Source of the DNA: Typhlomys cinereus
Taxonomy: Eukaryota; Chordata; Mammalia; Rodentia; Platacanthomyidae
NCBI GenBank assembly: GCA_023101885.1
Contig: JALPQD010000240.1
Coordinates: forward strand, 3,394,875 to 3,458,874
Length of the DNA: 64,000 bases
Direction of reading: 5' to 3'
The position numbers were made by a program, and so were the translations under genes. Below, piece by piece: positions 9,500-22,593 of the stretch. The notes below the pieces were generated by a model that was not told the DNA's origin, searched no databases, and saw nothing but the letters and a program-made list of their open reading frames with translations. How positions within the stretch are numbered: the stretch's first letter is position 1; each line of letters starts with the position of its first letter.

Positions 9500-11702
9500 A
9501 AATAGACGTTTTCTTTCTTTTTTTTACATTTTTTATTATTTCCGCTCATACAAACTTGGTAGGTACACTGGTTCCCTCCCTCCTCCTCCCCCCGACCCCC
9601 TGCTCTCCCTCCCCTCACCCCAACCTCTCCATCCCCCAATCCCCGGAGAATCCTTTAATGTGCATGCCAGGCTCTCCTCTGGGCCCTCCTGTCCGATGAC
9701 GTACAAGGACCCAGTGGCATTTCCCAGAACCCTTTCCTGTGTTCCCCTTAAGCATAGGAACACTACTGTGGCTGTCAATCCCTTGCCACCAAGGATCTTG
9801 GTGCCTTTATCAAATGCTAGACTTTGTGGAGTCAATAGTGTGTTGGACATTGTGCAGGGCATGCAAAGTCCTATTATGATTGCTTCGGCCCTAACTTGTG
9901 TGGAGTATCTTGCATATCATTACTCCTCCCATCCTTGTGCTCTTACACTCTTACCGCCCCCTCTTCCGCAAATTTCCCTGAGCTTCAGGATGGGGAGAGA
10001 TTAGGCTGGCCTAGTTCTAGGTGGTTGATATAGGGTCTCTGAAGTTCTGGATTGTGGTTTGTTGATTTTCTTTTGCAGCTTTGCTGCTCCTGCAATGCCC
10101 TTCACTCCATCCTGATGGGCACTGTATGTCACCCCCTGGCCAGAGACAAAAAGTTGTTAAACTGGAGTCTTGTTATAAGAGCACATTCAAACGTAGATGC
10201 AATGAAAGTAGGAAACCACAGTGAGGGAGGGGTCAATCACCCATTTGCAAAATGGCTACTTTTTATCTGCCAGACTATATGCCCTCCCCTTCTGATGAGA
10301 TCTTACCCCCTCAGTTGTAAATGATCAGGAACGAAAGTCTGTGAACTTAACAAGGTGTCTCATTACTTACTTGAAGTCCTTGATGGAGGCCTATTTTCTC
10401 TGCTGTAACATGGTCCCCTCTCTCCTTGTTTCTGGTGTGGCCCTCCTACCCCATCCCTCCTGTTCATAATCCTTGCAATTACTGTAGGTATTACAGAGAT
10501 TTTTCTTTCAGTGTCTCTAGGTGGGCTGGGTGGGTTTGGTACTAGGAGCCACCTATTAGGGAGTACATATGGCACTTAATTTTCTGGGTCTGGGATACTT
10601 CACTTAATATAATTGTTTCTAATGACATCCATTTCCCAGCAAATTGCATTAATTCACCATTTTTGATGGCTGAGTAGTACACCATTGTATAGATGTACCA
10701 CTTTTCCTTATCCACTCATCAACTGTTGGACATTTGGGTTGATTCCATGACTTTGCTATTATAAACAGTGCTGCTATGAACATGGTCATGCTTGTGCTAT
10801 CGAGGTGAACCTCTGCTCTATGGGGGGTTATTCCCAAAAGTGGAATCGCAGGGTCATATGGCATTTCAATCTTTACTTTCTTTAAGAATCTCCAGACGGC
10901 TCGCCAGAGTGGCTGTATGAGCCTGCATTCCCACCAGCAATGTAGGAGAGTTCCCCTCTCTCCACATCCTCTCCAGCATTTGTTGTTGTTTGTATTGTGG
11001 ATTTTTGCCATCCTGACTGGGGTGAGATGATATCTCAGGGAAGTTTTGATTTGCATTTCCCTGATGGCTAAGGAAGTGGAGCATTTTTTAAGATATTTGT
11101 TAGACATTTTAATTTCATCCCTGGTAAAGTTTCTTTTAAGTTCCAGGGCCCATTTTTTCATTGGGCCATTGGCTTCCTTGGTATTTAGTTTTCTAAGTTC
11201 TTTGTGCACTCTGGACAGTAGAGCTCTGTCAGATATGTGGTTAGTGAAGATTTTCTCCCATTCTGTGGGTTGCCTTTGCGCTCGTGTTACAATCTCTTTA
11301 TCTGAACAGAAGCTCCTTAATTTCACAAGATCCCAACTGTTGAGAGTTGGTAGCAGTGACTGTGCCATTGGATGTCTGTTTAGGAAATGTTGGCCTAGCC
11401 CAATCAACTCGAGGGAGTTCCCTATCCTTTCAACTATGGTTTTTATAGTCTCTGGCCTATCAAGGTCCTTGATCCATTTGGAATTAAGTCTTGCACAAGG
11501 TGACAAGTATGGGTCCAGTTTTAATCTTCTTCATGTGGAGATCCAGTTTTGCCAGCACCATTTGTTGAAGATGCTGTTCTTGTTCCATTGGATTCTTTGG
11601 GCCCCATTGTCAAAGACCAAATGGCTGTAATTTTGTGGGCTTATATCTGGGTCTTCAATCCTTATCCATTGATCTGTGTGTCTAAATAAGTAGAAGTTTT
11701 CT
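9500..11702 (-). mobile_element. L1 LINE, 5'-truncated (L1-A)
   Basis: The element is 9515-11687, flanked by 15-bp imperfect target duplications (9500-9514 and 11688-11702, 13 of 15 matching). From right to left it has the ORF2 C-terminal third, the ORF2 stop (TAG at 10542-10544), a 1-kb 3' UTR with a G-rich tract, and a poly-A tail (T-run at 9515-9535). The 3' end is of the TTTGTATGAGCGGAAATAAT type. Confidence 0.93.
10542..11687 (-). pseudogene. L1-A ORF2 3' fragment
   Basis: The C-terminal part of L1 ORF2p, with the cysteine motif ([18 protein letters not shown]) intact. Two small lesions occur: a deletion near 11460, and a frameshift near 10700 that puts the last about 45 codons out of frame. 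No endonuclease or reverse transcriptase region remains. Confidence 0.9.
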
Positions 11703-11869
11703 AATGAGGATTCTGGACTAAAAGCACTTGCATTGAGGTAAGTACATGGAAGATAATTTTATCAGAGGGCATGGATGCAGGAAATTTGTATTTTAGCTTC
11801 AGAAAACATTGGGATTATACTTCCAAAGTATTTCTCTTAGAGGCATGCATGTTGGTAGTTAAGTCAAAT

Positions 11870-12082
11870 AACAGGTTTTGGGGCTGGAGAGGTGGCTCAG
11901 GGGTTAAGCCTCTGCCTTGCAGGCTGAAGGTCATGAGTTAGGATCCTAGGCCCCAAGTATAAACACTGGGCAGAAGCGGAGCAGCCTGTGTTTCCGGTCC
12001 TGGAAGGGCAGAGCCTGTGAATCCCGGGGCAGAGTAAATGAGGAGGAGGCGTTCCGTGATGGTTCCCGAATTCGCTTGTGGT

Positions 12083-12124
<42 letters not shown>

Positions 12125-12179
12125 TATACATACACACACGTGCACACACGCACAATTGAATTAAAAAAAACAGGTTTTG
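11870..12179 (+). mobile_element. B2-like SINE with (CA)n tail
   Basis: The body (11881-12168) starts GGGGCTGGAGAGGTGGCTCA, the B2 head with RNA polymerase III promoter boxes. It ends in (CA)n at 12086-12120 and an A-rich tail. It is flanked by the 11-bp duplication AACAGGTTTTG at 11870-11880 and 12169-12179. The 3' half is not like the mouse B2 consensus. Confidence 0.85.
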
Positions 12180-12631
12180 AGGTTTAAAATAGTTAATAAT
12201 TTTGCAATTAACCAGTTGTTTCCGTTGGATCAATTGCTCTTAAAACATCCATCTGCCCAAAGAAACTACTCTGCCGTTTATCTCTTTCTCTCCAAAGCTA
12301 TTAGAGTATACATGAAAAGTGTAAGTGGCATTTCTTAAAAGGCAGAAAATAGTAGAGCCTCAAATGTAGAATAAGCAATAGCAGGAAATATCAGGAAAAA
12401 ATTAGTTGGAATGGGGATAATAGGGATCAAAACCACAATACAACGCCATTATTCTGAGCTTCTGAATATAGCCATATTTACAAAAGTGAAGCCAGATGTA
12501 TAGAGAGGAAACAGTTCTCCTGATACTTCTATTTTGCTATACCCAGTTGGAGTTGAGTTAACAAGGCAGACAAACCAAGTAGTCATCCCAAAATGAAATT
12601 TTCATAATAAAATGAAGACAGAATAACACTT
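12180..12631. other. No feature seen
   Basis: Unique-looking AT-rich sequence with no gene or repeat I recognise. Confidence 0.4.
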
Positions 12632-12717
12632 AAGAGTGAACATGATCAAGGGAGAAAGAAAAATTTTCCAGCACAAAGACAACGTTAAGGGATACATGGC
12701 CACCAAACCAGGCCTTC

Positions 12718-13025
12718 AAAAAATGCTAGAAATGACCCCTGGAGGCAAGGGATTGACAGCCATAGTAGTGATCTTATGCTTAAGGGGAAAAAGAGAAAGG
12801 GCTTATGGAAATGCCACTGGGTCCTTATATGTCATCGGAGAGGAGGACACAGTGGAGAGTTAGGCACACACAATAAAGGACTATCTGGGAATTGGGGGGG
12901 AGGCACTGGGGGGAAGGGGAGGGGGAAGAGGGGGGAGGGAGGGAACTGGTAAAAAATTTTTAAAATGTATAATTAAATTTTTAATAAAAAAAAAAAAAGT
13001 TAAAAAAAAAAAATGCTAGAAATGA
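12718..13025 (+). mobile_element. Short L1 3'-UTR insertion inside L1-H ORF1
   Basis: The body (12736-13007) is the last about 270 bp of an L1: 3' UTR with G-rich tract, then the ATTAAATTTTTAATAAAA-type end and poly-A. The duplication AAAAAATGCTAGAAATGA lies at 12718-12735 and 13008-13025. Confidence 0.93.
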
Positions 13026-13242
13026 TACTCAAGCGTGAAGAAAAAAACAGGTATATCCAGGAGAACAGAAGGCAAGTATAACATCATTAAAAAAGAAGCA
13101 ATATACTTATAAAAGCTACTAAACATAATAAATGTCTGGAATTAACAATAGTTTCTCCATTATAACACTAAATGTTAATGGAATTAATTCACCGATCAAG
13201 AGACACAGATTACAAACATGGATTAAAAATCACAATCCATCA

Positions 13243-16129
13243 GAAATAAACAACTTAACAATGCAGCTTAAAGCTTTAGAGAAACTAGAGCAATCTGATC
13301 CCAAAAGCAGTAGAAGAGAAGAGATTAGCAAAATAAGGGGAGAAATATCTGAAATCGAGACTAAGAAAACGATAGAAAAAATCAACCAATCAAAAAGCTG
13401 GTTCTTTGAAAAAATCAACAAGATTGATACACCCCTAGCTAAATTAACCAAAAGCAGGAGAGAGAAAACCCAAATTAACAAAATCAGAAATGAACATGGA
13501 GTTATCACTACTGATACCCAAGAAATCCAGAGAATTATAACATCATATTTCAAAAACTTATACTCTGTGAAGTTTGACAACACAAAAGAGATGGATGAAT
13601 TTCTAAGTAAACACAACTTACCTAAATTGAATCAGGAAGTTGTGAATTATTTAAATAGTCCCATAACATATAAGGAAATTGAGGAAGCAATCTCGAATCT
13701 TCCCACCAAAAAATGTCCTGGACCAGATGGATTCAGCACAGACTTCTACCAGACATTTAAGGAGTTAATAACACCAATACTCCTTAAACTGTTCCATCAA
13801 ATAGCAAAGGAAGGAACACTACCAAATTCCTTCTATGAAGCTAATATCGTTTTAATCCCAAAACCTAATAAAGATTCACTTAAAAAAGAAAACTATAGGC
13901 CGATCTCCCTGATGAACACAGACGCAAAGATTCTCAACAAAGTCTTAGCAAATCGGATTCAAAAACATATTAAAAGATCATTCATGGGGACCAAGTAGGC
14001 TTCATCCCCGGCACACAAGGTTGGTTCAACATACACAAATCAATAATGTAATTCATCATGTAAACCAGTCCAAAGTCCAAGACCACATGATACTCTCGAT
14101 AGATGCAGAAAAAAGCTTTTGACAAGATCCAACAGCCTTTTATGATCAAAACGCTAGAGACAGTAGGAATGGAAGGAACCTTTATCAATATAATAAAAGC
14201 TGTATACAACAAGCCCACAGCAAGGATTATGCTCAATGTGGAACAATTGGAAGCATTCCCACTTCGATCAGGAACTAGACAAGGCTGTCCACTCTCACCA
14301 CTTCTATTCAATATTGTACTTGAAGTCTTAGCTGAAGCCATAAGACAAGAAAGGGTCATAAGAGGGATTCAAATTGGCAAGGAAGAAGTCAAGCTATCCC
14401 TATTTGCAGATGACATGATCTTATACCTGAGTGATCCCAAAAACTCCACCAGGAAGCTCCTGGAACTAATTGAGAAGTTCAGCAGGGTGGCAGGATACAA
14501 AATAAATGTGCAAAAATCAGAGGCCTTCCTATATGCCCAGAATGAAAGAAGTGAAAAAGCCTTAGAGAAACAATCCGATTTACTATAGCCCCTAAAAAAA
14601 TGAAATACCTTGGTATAAACCTAACTAAGGAGGTAAAAGACCTTTACAATGACAACTTTAAAACCCTAAAGAAAGAAATTGCAGAAGACACCAGAAGGTG
14701 GAAAGACCTCCCTTGTTCCTGGATTGGCAGAATCAACATTGTAAAAATGACCATCCTACCAAAGGCAATATACAGATTCAATGCTATACCAATCAAAATC
14801 CCAAAGCAATTCTTCAAAGAAGTCGACCAAATAATCTCAAAGTTCATATGGAGACACAAAAGACCCAGGATAGCAAAAACAATCCTGAGTAACAAAAACA
14901 CAGCTGGAGGTATTACCATACCAAACCTAAGTCTATACTACAAATCCATAGTTATAAAGACAGCCTGGTACTGGCTCCAAAATAGACACACAGATCAATG
15001 GATAAGGATTGAAGACCCAGATATAAGCCCACAAAGTTACAGCCATTTGGTCTTTGACAAAGGGGCCCAAAGAATCCAATGGAAAAAGAACAGCATCTTC
15101 AACAAATGGTGCTGGCAAAACTGGATCTCCACATGCAGAAGATTAAAGCTGGACCCGTACTTGTCACCATGTACAAGACTTAATTCCAAATGGATCAAGG
15201 ACCTTGATATCAGGCCAGAGACTTTAAAAACCATAGTTGAAAGGATAGGGAACTCCCTCGAGCTGATTGGGCTAGGCCAACACTTCCTAAACAGACATCC
15301 AATGGCACAATCACTGCTACCAACTCTCAACAGTTGGGATCTTGTGAAATTAAAGAGCTTCTGTTCAGATAAAGAGATTGTCACACGAGCTCAAAGGCAA
15401 CCCACAGAATGGGAGAAAATCTTCACTAACCACATATCTGACAGAGCTCTACTGTCCAGAGTGCACAAAGAACTTAGAAAATTAAACTCCAAGGAAAACA
15501 CTGGCCCAATTAAAAAATGGGCCCTGGAACTTCAAAGAAACTTTACCAGGGATGAAATTAAAACGTCAAACAATTATCTTAAAAAATGCTCCACTTCCTT
15601 CGCCATCAGGGAAATGCAAATCAAAACTTCCCTGAGATATCATCTCACCCCGGTCAGGATGGCAAAAATCCACAATACAAACAACGACAAATGCTGGAGA
15701 GGATGTGGAGAGAGGGGAACTCTGCTACATTGTTGGTGGGAATGCAGGCTCATACAGCCACTCTGGCGAGCCGTCTGGAGATTCTTAAAGAAATTAAAGA
15801 TTGAAATGCCATATGACCCTGCTATCCCACTTTTGGGAATAACCCCCCATGCAGCAGAGGTTCGCCTCGATAGCACAAGCTCGACCATGTTCATAGCAGC
15901 ACTGTTTACAATAGCAAAGTCATGGAATCAACCTAAATGTCCAACAGTTGACGAGTGGATAAGGAAACTGTGGTACATCTATACAATGGAGTACTACTCA
16001 GCCATCAAAAATGATGAATTACTGGAATTTGCTGGGAAATGGATGTCATTAGAAAGAATTATATTAAGTGAAGTATCCCAAACCCAGAAAATTAAGCGCC
16101 GTATGTACTCCCTAATAGGTGGCTCCTAG
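13243..16129 (+). pseudogene. L1-B ORF2 (RT to C-terminus), frameshifted
   Basis: Covers the linker before reverse transcriptase, all reverse transcriptase blocks ([12 protein letters not shown] near 14400) and the C-terminal domain. Single-base changes near 13975, 14047 and 14113 and a lesion near 14570 break the frame. The last 509 codons (14600-16129) are open, including the [18 protein letters not shown] motif. By chance the first part is in frame with the 37 host codons before it, giving a 288-codon chimeric frame from 13132. Confidence 0.92.
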
Positions 16130-17123
16130 TACCAAACTCACCCAGCCCACATTGAGACACTCAAAAGTAAACCTATGAAACACAGTAATTGCAAGGATTA
16201 TGAACAAGAGAGATGGGTTATGAGGGCCACACCAGAAACAAGGAGAGAGGAGACCATGTTACAGCAGAGAAAATAGGCCTCCATCAAGGTCTACAAGTAA
16301 GTAATGAGAAACCTGGTTAAGTTCACAGACGTTCTTTCCTGATCTCACCCGAAGGGGAGGGCATATAGTCTAGCAGATAAAAAGTAATCATTTTGCAAAT
16401 GGGTGATGGACCCCTCCCTCAGGGAGGTTTCCTACTCTTATTACATCTACCCTTGAATGTGCTATTACAACAAGACTCCAGTTTAACAGCTTTTTGTCTC
16501 TGGCCAGGGGGGTGACATACAGTGCCCAGCAGAATGGAGTGAAGGGAATTGCAGGAGTAGCAAAACTGCAGAGAAAATCAACAAACCACAATCCAGAACT
16601 TCAGAGACTATATCAATCACATAGAACTAGGACAGCCTAATCTCTCCCCATCCTGGAGCTCAGGGACATTTGCGGAAGAGGGGGCGGTAAGATTGTAAGA
16701 GCAAAAGGATGCGAGGAGCAACGATCTGCAAGATTCTCAACAATAGTTGGGGCCAAAGCAATAGTAATGGGACTTTGCATGCCCTGTGCAATGTCCAGCG
16801 CACTGTTGACCTCATAAAGTCTAGCATCTGTTAAGGGCAACCGAGACCCTGGAGGCAAGGGATTGACAGCCATAGTAGTGATCTTATGCTTAAGGGGAAC
16901 AAGAGAAAGGGCTTATGGAAATGCCACTGGGTCCTTATATGTCATCGGAGAGGAGGACCCAATGGAGAGTTAGGCGTATACAATAAAGGACTCTCTAGGA
17001 ATTGGGGGGGAAGCACTGGGGGAAGGGGAGGGGGAGGAGGGGGGAGGGAAGGAACTGGTAAAAAATTTTAAAATGTATAATTAAATTTTTTAATAATAAA
17101 AAAAAAATAAAAAAAAATAAAAT
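16130..17123 (+). repeat. L1-B 3' UTR with G-rich tract
   Basis: About 1 kb without coding capacity; 17000-17055 is a run of G-tracts with short spacers, typical of rodent L1 3' UTRs and able in principle to form G-quadruplexes. Confidence 0.85.
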
Positions 17124-20100
17124 AAAAATCACAATCCATCAATCTGCTGCCTGCAGGAAACCCATCTCACCACAAAAGATAGGCACGCTCTAAAAATAAA
17201 AGGCTGGTCAACAATTCTACAAGCTAATGGAAGCAGAAAACAGGCAGGGGTAGCCATTATGCTATCAGACAAAGTGGATTTCAAACTAAAGAAAATTATA
17301 AGAGACACGGATGGATACTACATTTTAGTCACAGGCACAATTCACCAGGAAGACCTCACAATCCTGAACATATATGCACCCAATACGGGCCCCTCCACAT
17401 TCATTAAGAAAACCCTACAGCGTCTAAAGCAAGAAATCAATCCCCAAACGATAATTCTTGGGGACTTCAACACCGCCCTGTCAACATGGGATAGATCATC
17501 AGGTCAAAGCTTAACAGAGACACTTTGGAACTTAATCAAACCCTGAAAGAAATGGACCTTACAGATCTCTATCGAACTTTTCACCCACACACCAAAGAAT
17601 ACACATTTTTCTCAGCAGCACACGGAACTTTCTCCAAAATAGATCACATATTGGGCCACAAAATGAATCTACACAAATACAAGAAAGTTGAAATTCTAAC
17701 CTGTGCCCTATCAGACCATCACGGCCTAAAGCTGGACATCCACAACACATCAAACAAGAGAAAATACACTAACTCCTGGAAACTTAACACTATGATGCTG
17801 AATGAGACATGGATTCAGGAAGAAATTAAAAAGGAAATTCAAGATTTCCTGAAAGTGAATGATAACGAAAATACAACTTACCAAAATCTCTGGGACACAA
17901 TAAAAGCTGTTCTAAGAGGTAAGTTCATAGCTCTTAATGCCTACGTCAAAAAAATGGAAACGTCAGAAATAAACAACTTAACAATGCAGCTTAAAGCTTT
18001 AGAGAAGCTAGAGCAATCTGATCCCAAAAGTAGTAGAAGAGAGGAGATTAGCAAAATAAGGGGAGAAATATCTGAAATTGAGATTAAGAAAATGATAGAA
18101 AAAATCAACCAGTCAAAAAGCTGGTTCTTTGAAAAAATCAATAAGATTGATACACCCCTAGCGAAACTAACCAAAAGCAAGAGAGAGAAAACCCAAATTA
18201 ACAAAATCAGAAATGAACATGGAGTTATCACTACTGATACCCAAGAAATCCAGAGAATTATAACATCATATTTCAAAAACTTATACTCTGTGAAGTTTGA
18301 CAACACAAAAGAGATGGATGAATTTCTAAGTAAACACAACTTACCTAAATTGAATCAGGAACCTGTGAATTATTTAAATAGTCCTATAACATATAAGGAA
18401 ATTGAGGAAGCAATCTCGAATCTTCCCACCAAAAAATGTCCTGGACCAGATGGATTCAGCACAGAGTTCTACAAGACATTTAAGGAGTTAATAACACCAA
18501 TACTCCTTAAACTGTTCCATCAAATAGCAAAGGAAGGAACACTACCAAATTCCTTCTATGAAGCTAATATCGTTTTAATCCCAAAACCTAATAAAGATTC
18601 GCTTAAAAAGAAAACTATAGGCCGATCTCCCTGATGAACACAGACGCAAAGATTCTCAACAAAGTCTTAGCAAATCGGATTCAAAAACATATTAAAAAGA
18701 TCATTCATGGGGACCAAGTAGGCTTCATCCCCGGCACACAAGGTTGGTTCAACATACACAAATCAATAAATGTAATTCATCATGTAAACCAGTCCAAAGT
18801 CCAAGACCACATGATACTCTCGATAGATGCAGAAAAAGCTTTTGACAAGATCCAACAGCCTTTTATGATCAAAACGCTAGAGACAGTAGGAATGGAAGGA
18901 ACCTTTATCAATATAATAAAAGCTATATACAACAAGCCCACAGCAAGGATTATGCTCAATGGGGAACAATTGGAAGCATTCCCACTTCAATCAGGAACTA
19001 GACAAGGCTGTCCACTATCACCACTTCTATTCAATATTGTACTTGAAGTCTTAGCTGAAGCCATAAGACAAGAAAGGGACATAAGAGGGATTCAAATTGG
19101 CAAGGAAGAAGTCAAGCTATCCCTATTTGCAGATGACATGATCTTATACCTGAGTGATCCCAAAAACTCCACCAGGAAGCTCCTGGAACTAATTGAGAAG
19201 TTCAGCAGGGTGGCAGGATACAAAATAAATGTGCAAAAATCAGAGGCCTTCCTATATGCCCAGAATGAAAGAAGTGAAAAAGCCTTGAGAGAAACAATAC
19301 CATTTATTATAGCCCCTAAAAAAATGAAATACCTTGGTATAAACCTAACTAAGGAGGTAAAAGACCTTTACAATGAAAACTTTAAAACCCTAAAGAAAGA
19401 AATAGCCGAAGACACCAGAAGGTGGAAAGACTCCCTTGTTCCTGGATTGGCAGAATCAACATCGTGAAAATGACCATCCCACCAAAGGCAATATACAGAT
19501 TCAATGCTATACCAATCAAAATCCCAAAGCAATTCTTCAAAGAAGTTGACCAAACAATCTCAAAGTTCATATGGAGGCACAAAAGACCCAGGATAGCAAA
19601 AACAATCCTGAGTAACAAAAACACAGCTGGAGGTATAACCATACCAAACCTTAGTCTATACTACAAATCCATAGTTGTAAAGACAGCCTGGTATTGGCTC
19701 CAAAATAGACACACAGATCAATGGATAAGGATTGAAGACCCAGATATAAGCCCACAAAGTTACAGCCATTTGGTCTTTGACAAAGGGGCCCAAAGAATCC
19801 AATGGAAAAAGAACAGCATCTTCAACAAATGGTGCTGGCAAAACTGGATCTCCACATGCAGAAGATTAAAGCTGGACCCGTACTTGTCACCATGTACAAG
19901 ACTTAATTCCAAATGGATCAAGGACCTTGATATCAGGCCAGAGACTATAAAAACCATAGTTGAAAGGATAGGGAACTCCCTCGAGCTGAACAGTTCCTAA
20001 ACAGACATCCAATGGCACAGTCACTGCTACCAACTCTCAACAGTTGGGATCTTGTGAAATTAAAGAGCTTCTGTTCAGATAAAGAGATTGTAACGCGAGC

Positions 20101-20838
20101 TCAAAGGCAACCCACAGAATGGGAGAAAATCTTCACTAACCACATATCTGATAGAGCTCTATTGTCCAGAGTGCACAAAGAACTTAGAAAACTAAACACC
20201 AAGGAAACCAATGGCCCAATTAAAAAATGGGCCCTGGAACTTAAAAGAAACTTTACCAGGGATGAAATTAAAATGTCTAACAAATATCTGAAAAAATGCT
20301 CCACTTCTTTAGCCATCAGGGAAATGCAATCAAAACTTCCCTGAGATATCATCTCACCCAGGTCAGGATGGCAAATATCCACAATACTAACAACGACAAA
20401 TGCTGGAGAGAATGTGGAGAGAGGGGAACTCTCCTACATTGCTGGTGGGAATGCAGGCTCATACAGCCACTCTGGCGAGCCGTCTGGAGATTCTTAAAGA
20501 AATTAAAGATTGAAATGCCATATGACCCTGCTATTCCACTTTTGGGAATAACCCCCCATACAGCAGAGGTTCGCCTCGATAGCACAAGCACGACCATGTT
20601 CATAGCAGCACTGTTTACAATAGCAAAGACATGGAATCAGCCCAAATGTCCAACAGTTGACGAGTGGATAAGGAAACTGTGGTACATCTATACAATGGAG
20701 TACTACTCAGCCATCAAAAATGATGAGTTACTGGAATTTGCCGGGAAATGGATGTCATTAGAAACAATTGTATTAAGTGAAGTATCCCAGACCCAGAAAA
20801 TTAAGCGCCGTATGTACTCCCTAATAGGTGGCTCCTAG

Positions 20839-21843
20839 TACCAAACCTACCCAGCCCACCTAGAGACAGGAATTCCAAGGATTATGAACAGGAGGGATGG
20901 GGTAGGAGGGCCACACCAGAAAGAAGGAGAGAAGGGACCATGTTACAGCAGGGAAAATAGGCCTCCACCAAGGACCCAAATAAGTAATGAGACATCTGAT
21001 TAAGTTCACAGACTTTTGTTCCTGATCATTTACTACTGAGGGGGAGTGATCTCACCAGAAGAGGAGGGCATATAGTCTGGCAGATAAAAAGTAACAATTT
21101 TGCAAATGGGTGATAGACCCCTCCCTCACTGTGGTTTCCCACTTTTATTACATCTACCTTTGAATGTGCTTTTATCACAAGACTCTAACAGCTTTTTGTC
21201 TCTGGCCAGGGGGTAACATACAATGCCCACCAGGATGGAGTGAAGGGCATTGCAGGAGCAGCAAAACTGCAAAAGAAAATCAACAAACCACAATCCAGAA
21301 CTTCAGAGACTCTATATCAACCACCTAGAACTAGGCCAGCTTAGTCTCTCCCCATCTTGAAGCTCAGGGAAATTTGCGGAAGAGGGGGCGGTAAGAGTGT
21401 AAGAGCATAAGGATGGGAGGAGCAATGATATGTAAGATACTCTATACTAGTTAGGGCTGAAGCAATCATAATTGGACTTTGCATGCCCTGCGCATTTTCC
21501 AACACACTGTTGACCTCACAAAGTCTAGCATCTGCTAAAGGCACCAAGATCCTTAGAGGCAAAGGATTGGCAGCCACAGCAGTGTTCCTATACCTAAGGG
21601 GAACACGGGAAAGGGTTCGGCAAAGGCCACTGGGTCCTTGTACGTCATCGGAGAGGAGGGCCCAGAGGAAAATCAGTCATGCACAAGAAAGGACTCTCTG
21701 GGAATTGGGGTGGGAGGCACTGGGGGATGGGGAGGGAGAGGGGTGGGGAGGGGGAGGAGGGGGTACGGGGGGAGGAGGAGGGAGGGAGGGAACTGGTGTA
21801 CCTAATAAGTTTGTATGAGCTGAAATAAAAAAAATTAAAAAAA
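20839..21843 (+). repeat. L1-H 3' UTR with G-rich tract
   Basis: About 1 kb from the ORF2 stop to the A-rich tail; G-rich stretch at 21715-21795. Confidence 0.85.
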
Positions 21844-21855
21844 AAGAGTGAACAT

Positions 21856-22298
21856 TGTGGATTTGTGCAGATCCAACTTTAAACACCTTATTCACTATTT
21901 ACCAGTTTGTGTGACCTTGAAATTTTCTGAAGTTATGTGATAAAAAAAGAAACAACGACCCCCTAAAATTTATATGTCTCCTTTCTTAAAGCATAACTGT
22001 TAAAGAGAAATGGTTTCCCAGCCAGGGACTCTATTTTCCTTTTCCATTTAGTTTCTACAAGTAGAACAGAATCTTTGGCCCTAAAATATAGCAATGGCAC
22101 AAAAGGAAGCAGCCAAGTGTTGTGCACATTCACGCGTCGTGACTTGCATGCACATGCTTGTGTGCCTCAAGTTTCTAGGGCACTATGGTCTTATTTTTGC
22201 CCCCCTCAGGTGTCACCCGCTGTGCCATCACCCATACCACTGTCCCATCATGTAGAGAAATTATATTTAATACTGTATTCTGCCACACTACTGAAGAA
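21856..22298. other. No feature seen
   Basis: Sequence between L1-H and the VAPB pseudogene start codon. I could not tell whether part of it is VAPB 5' UTR. Confidence 0.35.
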
Positions 22299-22593
22299 CA
22301 TGGCAAAGGTAGGCAAGTTCTGAGCCTTGAACCACAGCAGGCAAATTCTATAGTCCCTTCACCAGTGTGGTCATCAGTTTTGAAATGAAGGCAACCACAT
22401 TGCATATGTACTATGTACAACCCAGCCATGAGATCACTGAAACTGGAACTTCTATCAATGTTTCTGTGTTGTTTCAGCTTGTTTATTATGATCCCAATGA
22501 GAAAAATAGGCACAGATGTTGCAGTTTGTTTGCATGTTGCTGACAAATTCACAACCATACGGTTTACTGGAACAAGGAGTTTTATTTTGGCTT

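Larger units (their letters stand above)
13225..17141 (+). mobile_element. L1 LINE (L1-B) inserted in L1-H ORF2
   Basis: The body (13243-17123) is a 5'-truncated L1 that starts inside ORF2 and runs through the ORF2 stop (16127-16129), 3' UTR and A-rich tail. The 18-bp duplication AAAAATCACAATCCATCA is at 13225-13242 and 17124-17141. The host endonuclease frame is continuous when the insert is removed. The 3' end is of the ATTAAATTTTTTAATAATAAA type, unlike its host. Confidence 0.95.
13132..20838 (+). pseudogene. L1-H ORF2, interrupted and frameshifted
   Basis: Starts ATG at 13132 ([17 protein letters not shown]), which is the endonuclease start. After 37 codons it is cut by the L1-B insertion at 13242 and resumes at 17142 with the endonuclease blocks LQETHL, GDFNTALS and SDHHGL. 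Reverse transcriptase follows (FADDMILYL near 19125-19155), then the C-terminal cysteine motif and a stop at 20836-20838. Beyond the insertion there are frameshifts near 17530, 18615, 19430, 19990 (a short deletion) and 20330. Not functional. Confidence 0.92.
12632..21855 (+). mobile_element. L1 LINE (L1-H), split by two later L1 insertions
   Basis: The outer ends carry the 12-bp duplication AAGAGTGAACAT (12632-12643 and 21844-21855). L1-H pieces are 12644-12735 (end of ORF1), 13026-13242 (end of ORF1, spacer, start of ORF2) and 17142-21843 (rest of ORF2, 3' UTR, tail). Reading across the two insertions restores the normal L1 order. The element was 5'-truncated within ORF1 at birth. Its 3' end is the TTTGTATGAGCTGAAAT type. 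Confidence 0.93.

Noticed and set aside
9396..10004. Open frames in the L1 3' UTRs with proline- or glycine-rich runs (also near 21483-21818, 24005-24412, 27597-29160)
   Set aside because: They come from the G-rich tract of the L1 3' UTR and its complement and recur in every L1 copy; not genes.
13230..13616. Hydrophobic reverse-strand frames that look like membrane proteins (also 17941-18339, 32470-32841)
   Set aside because: They are the antisense of the AT-rich L1 ORF2 linker, present in each L1 copy.
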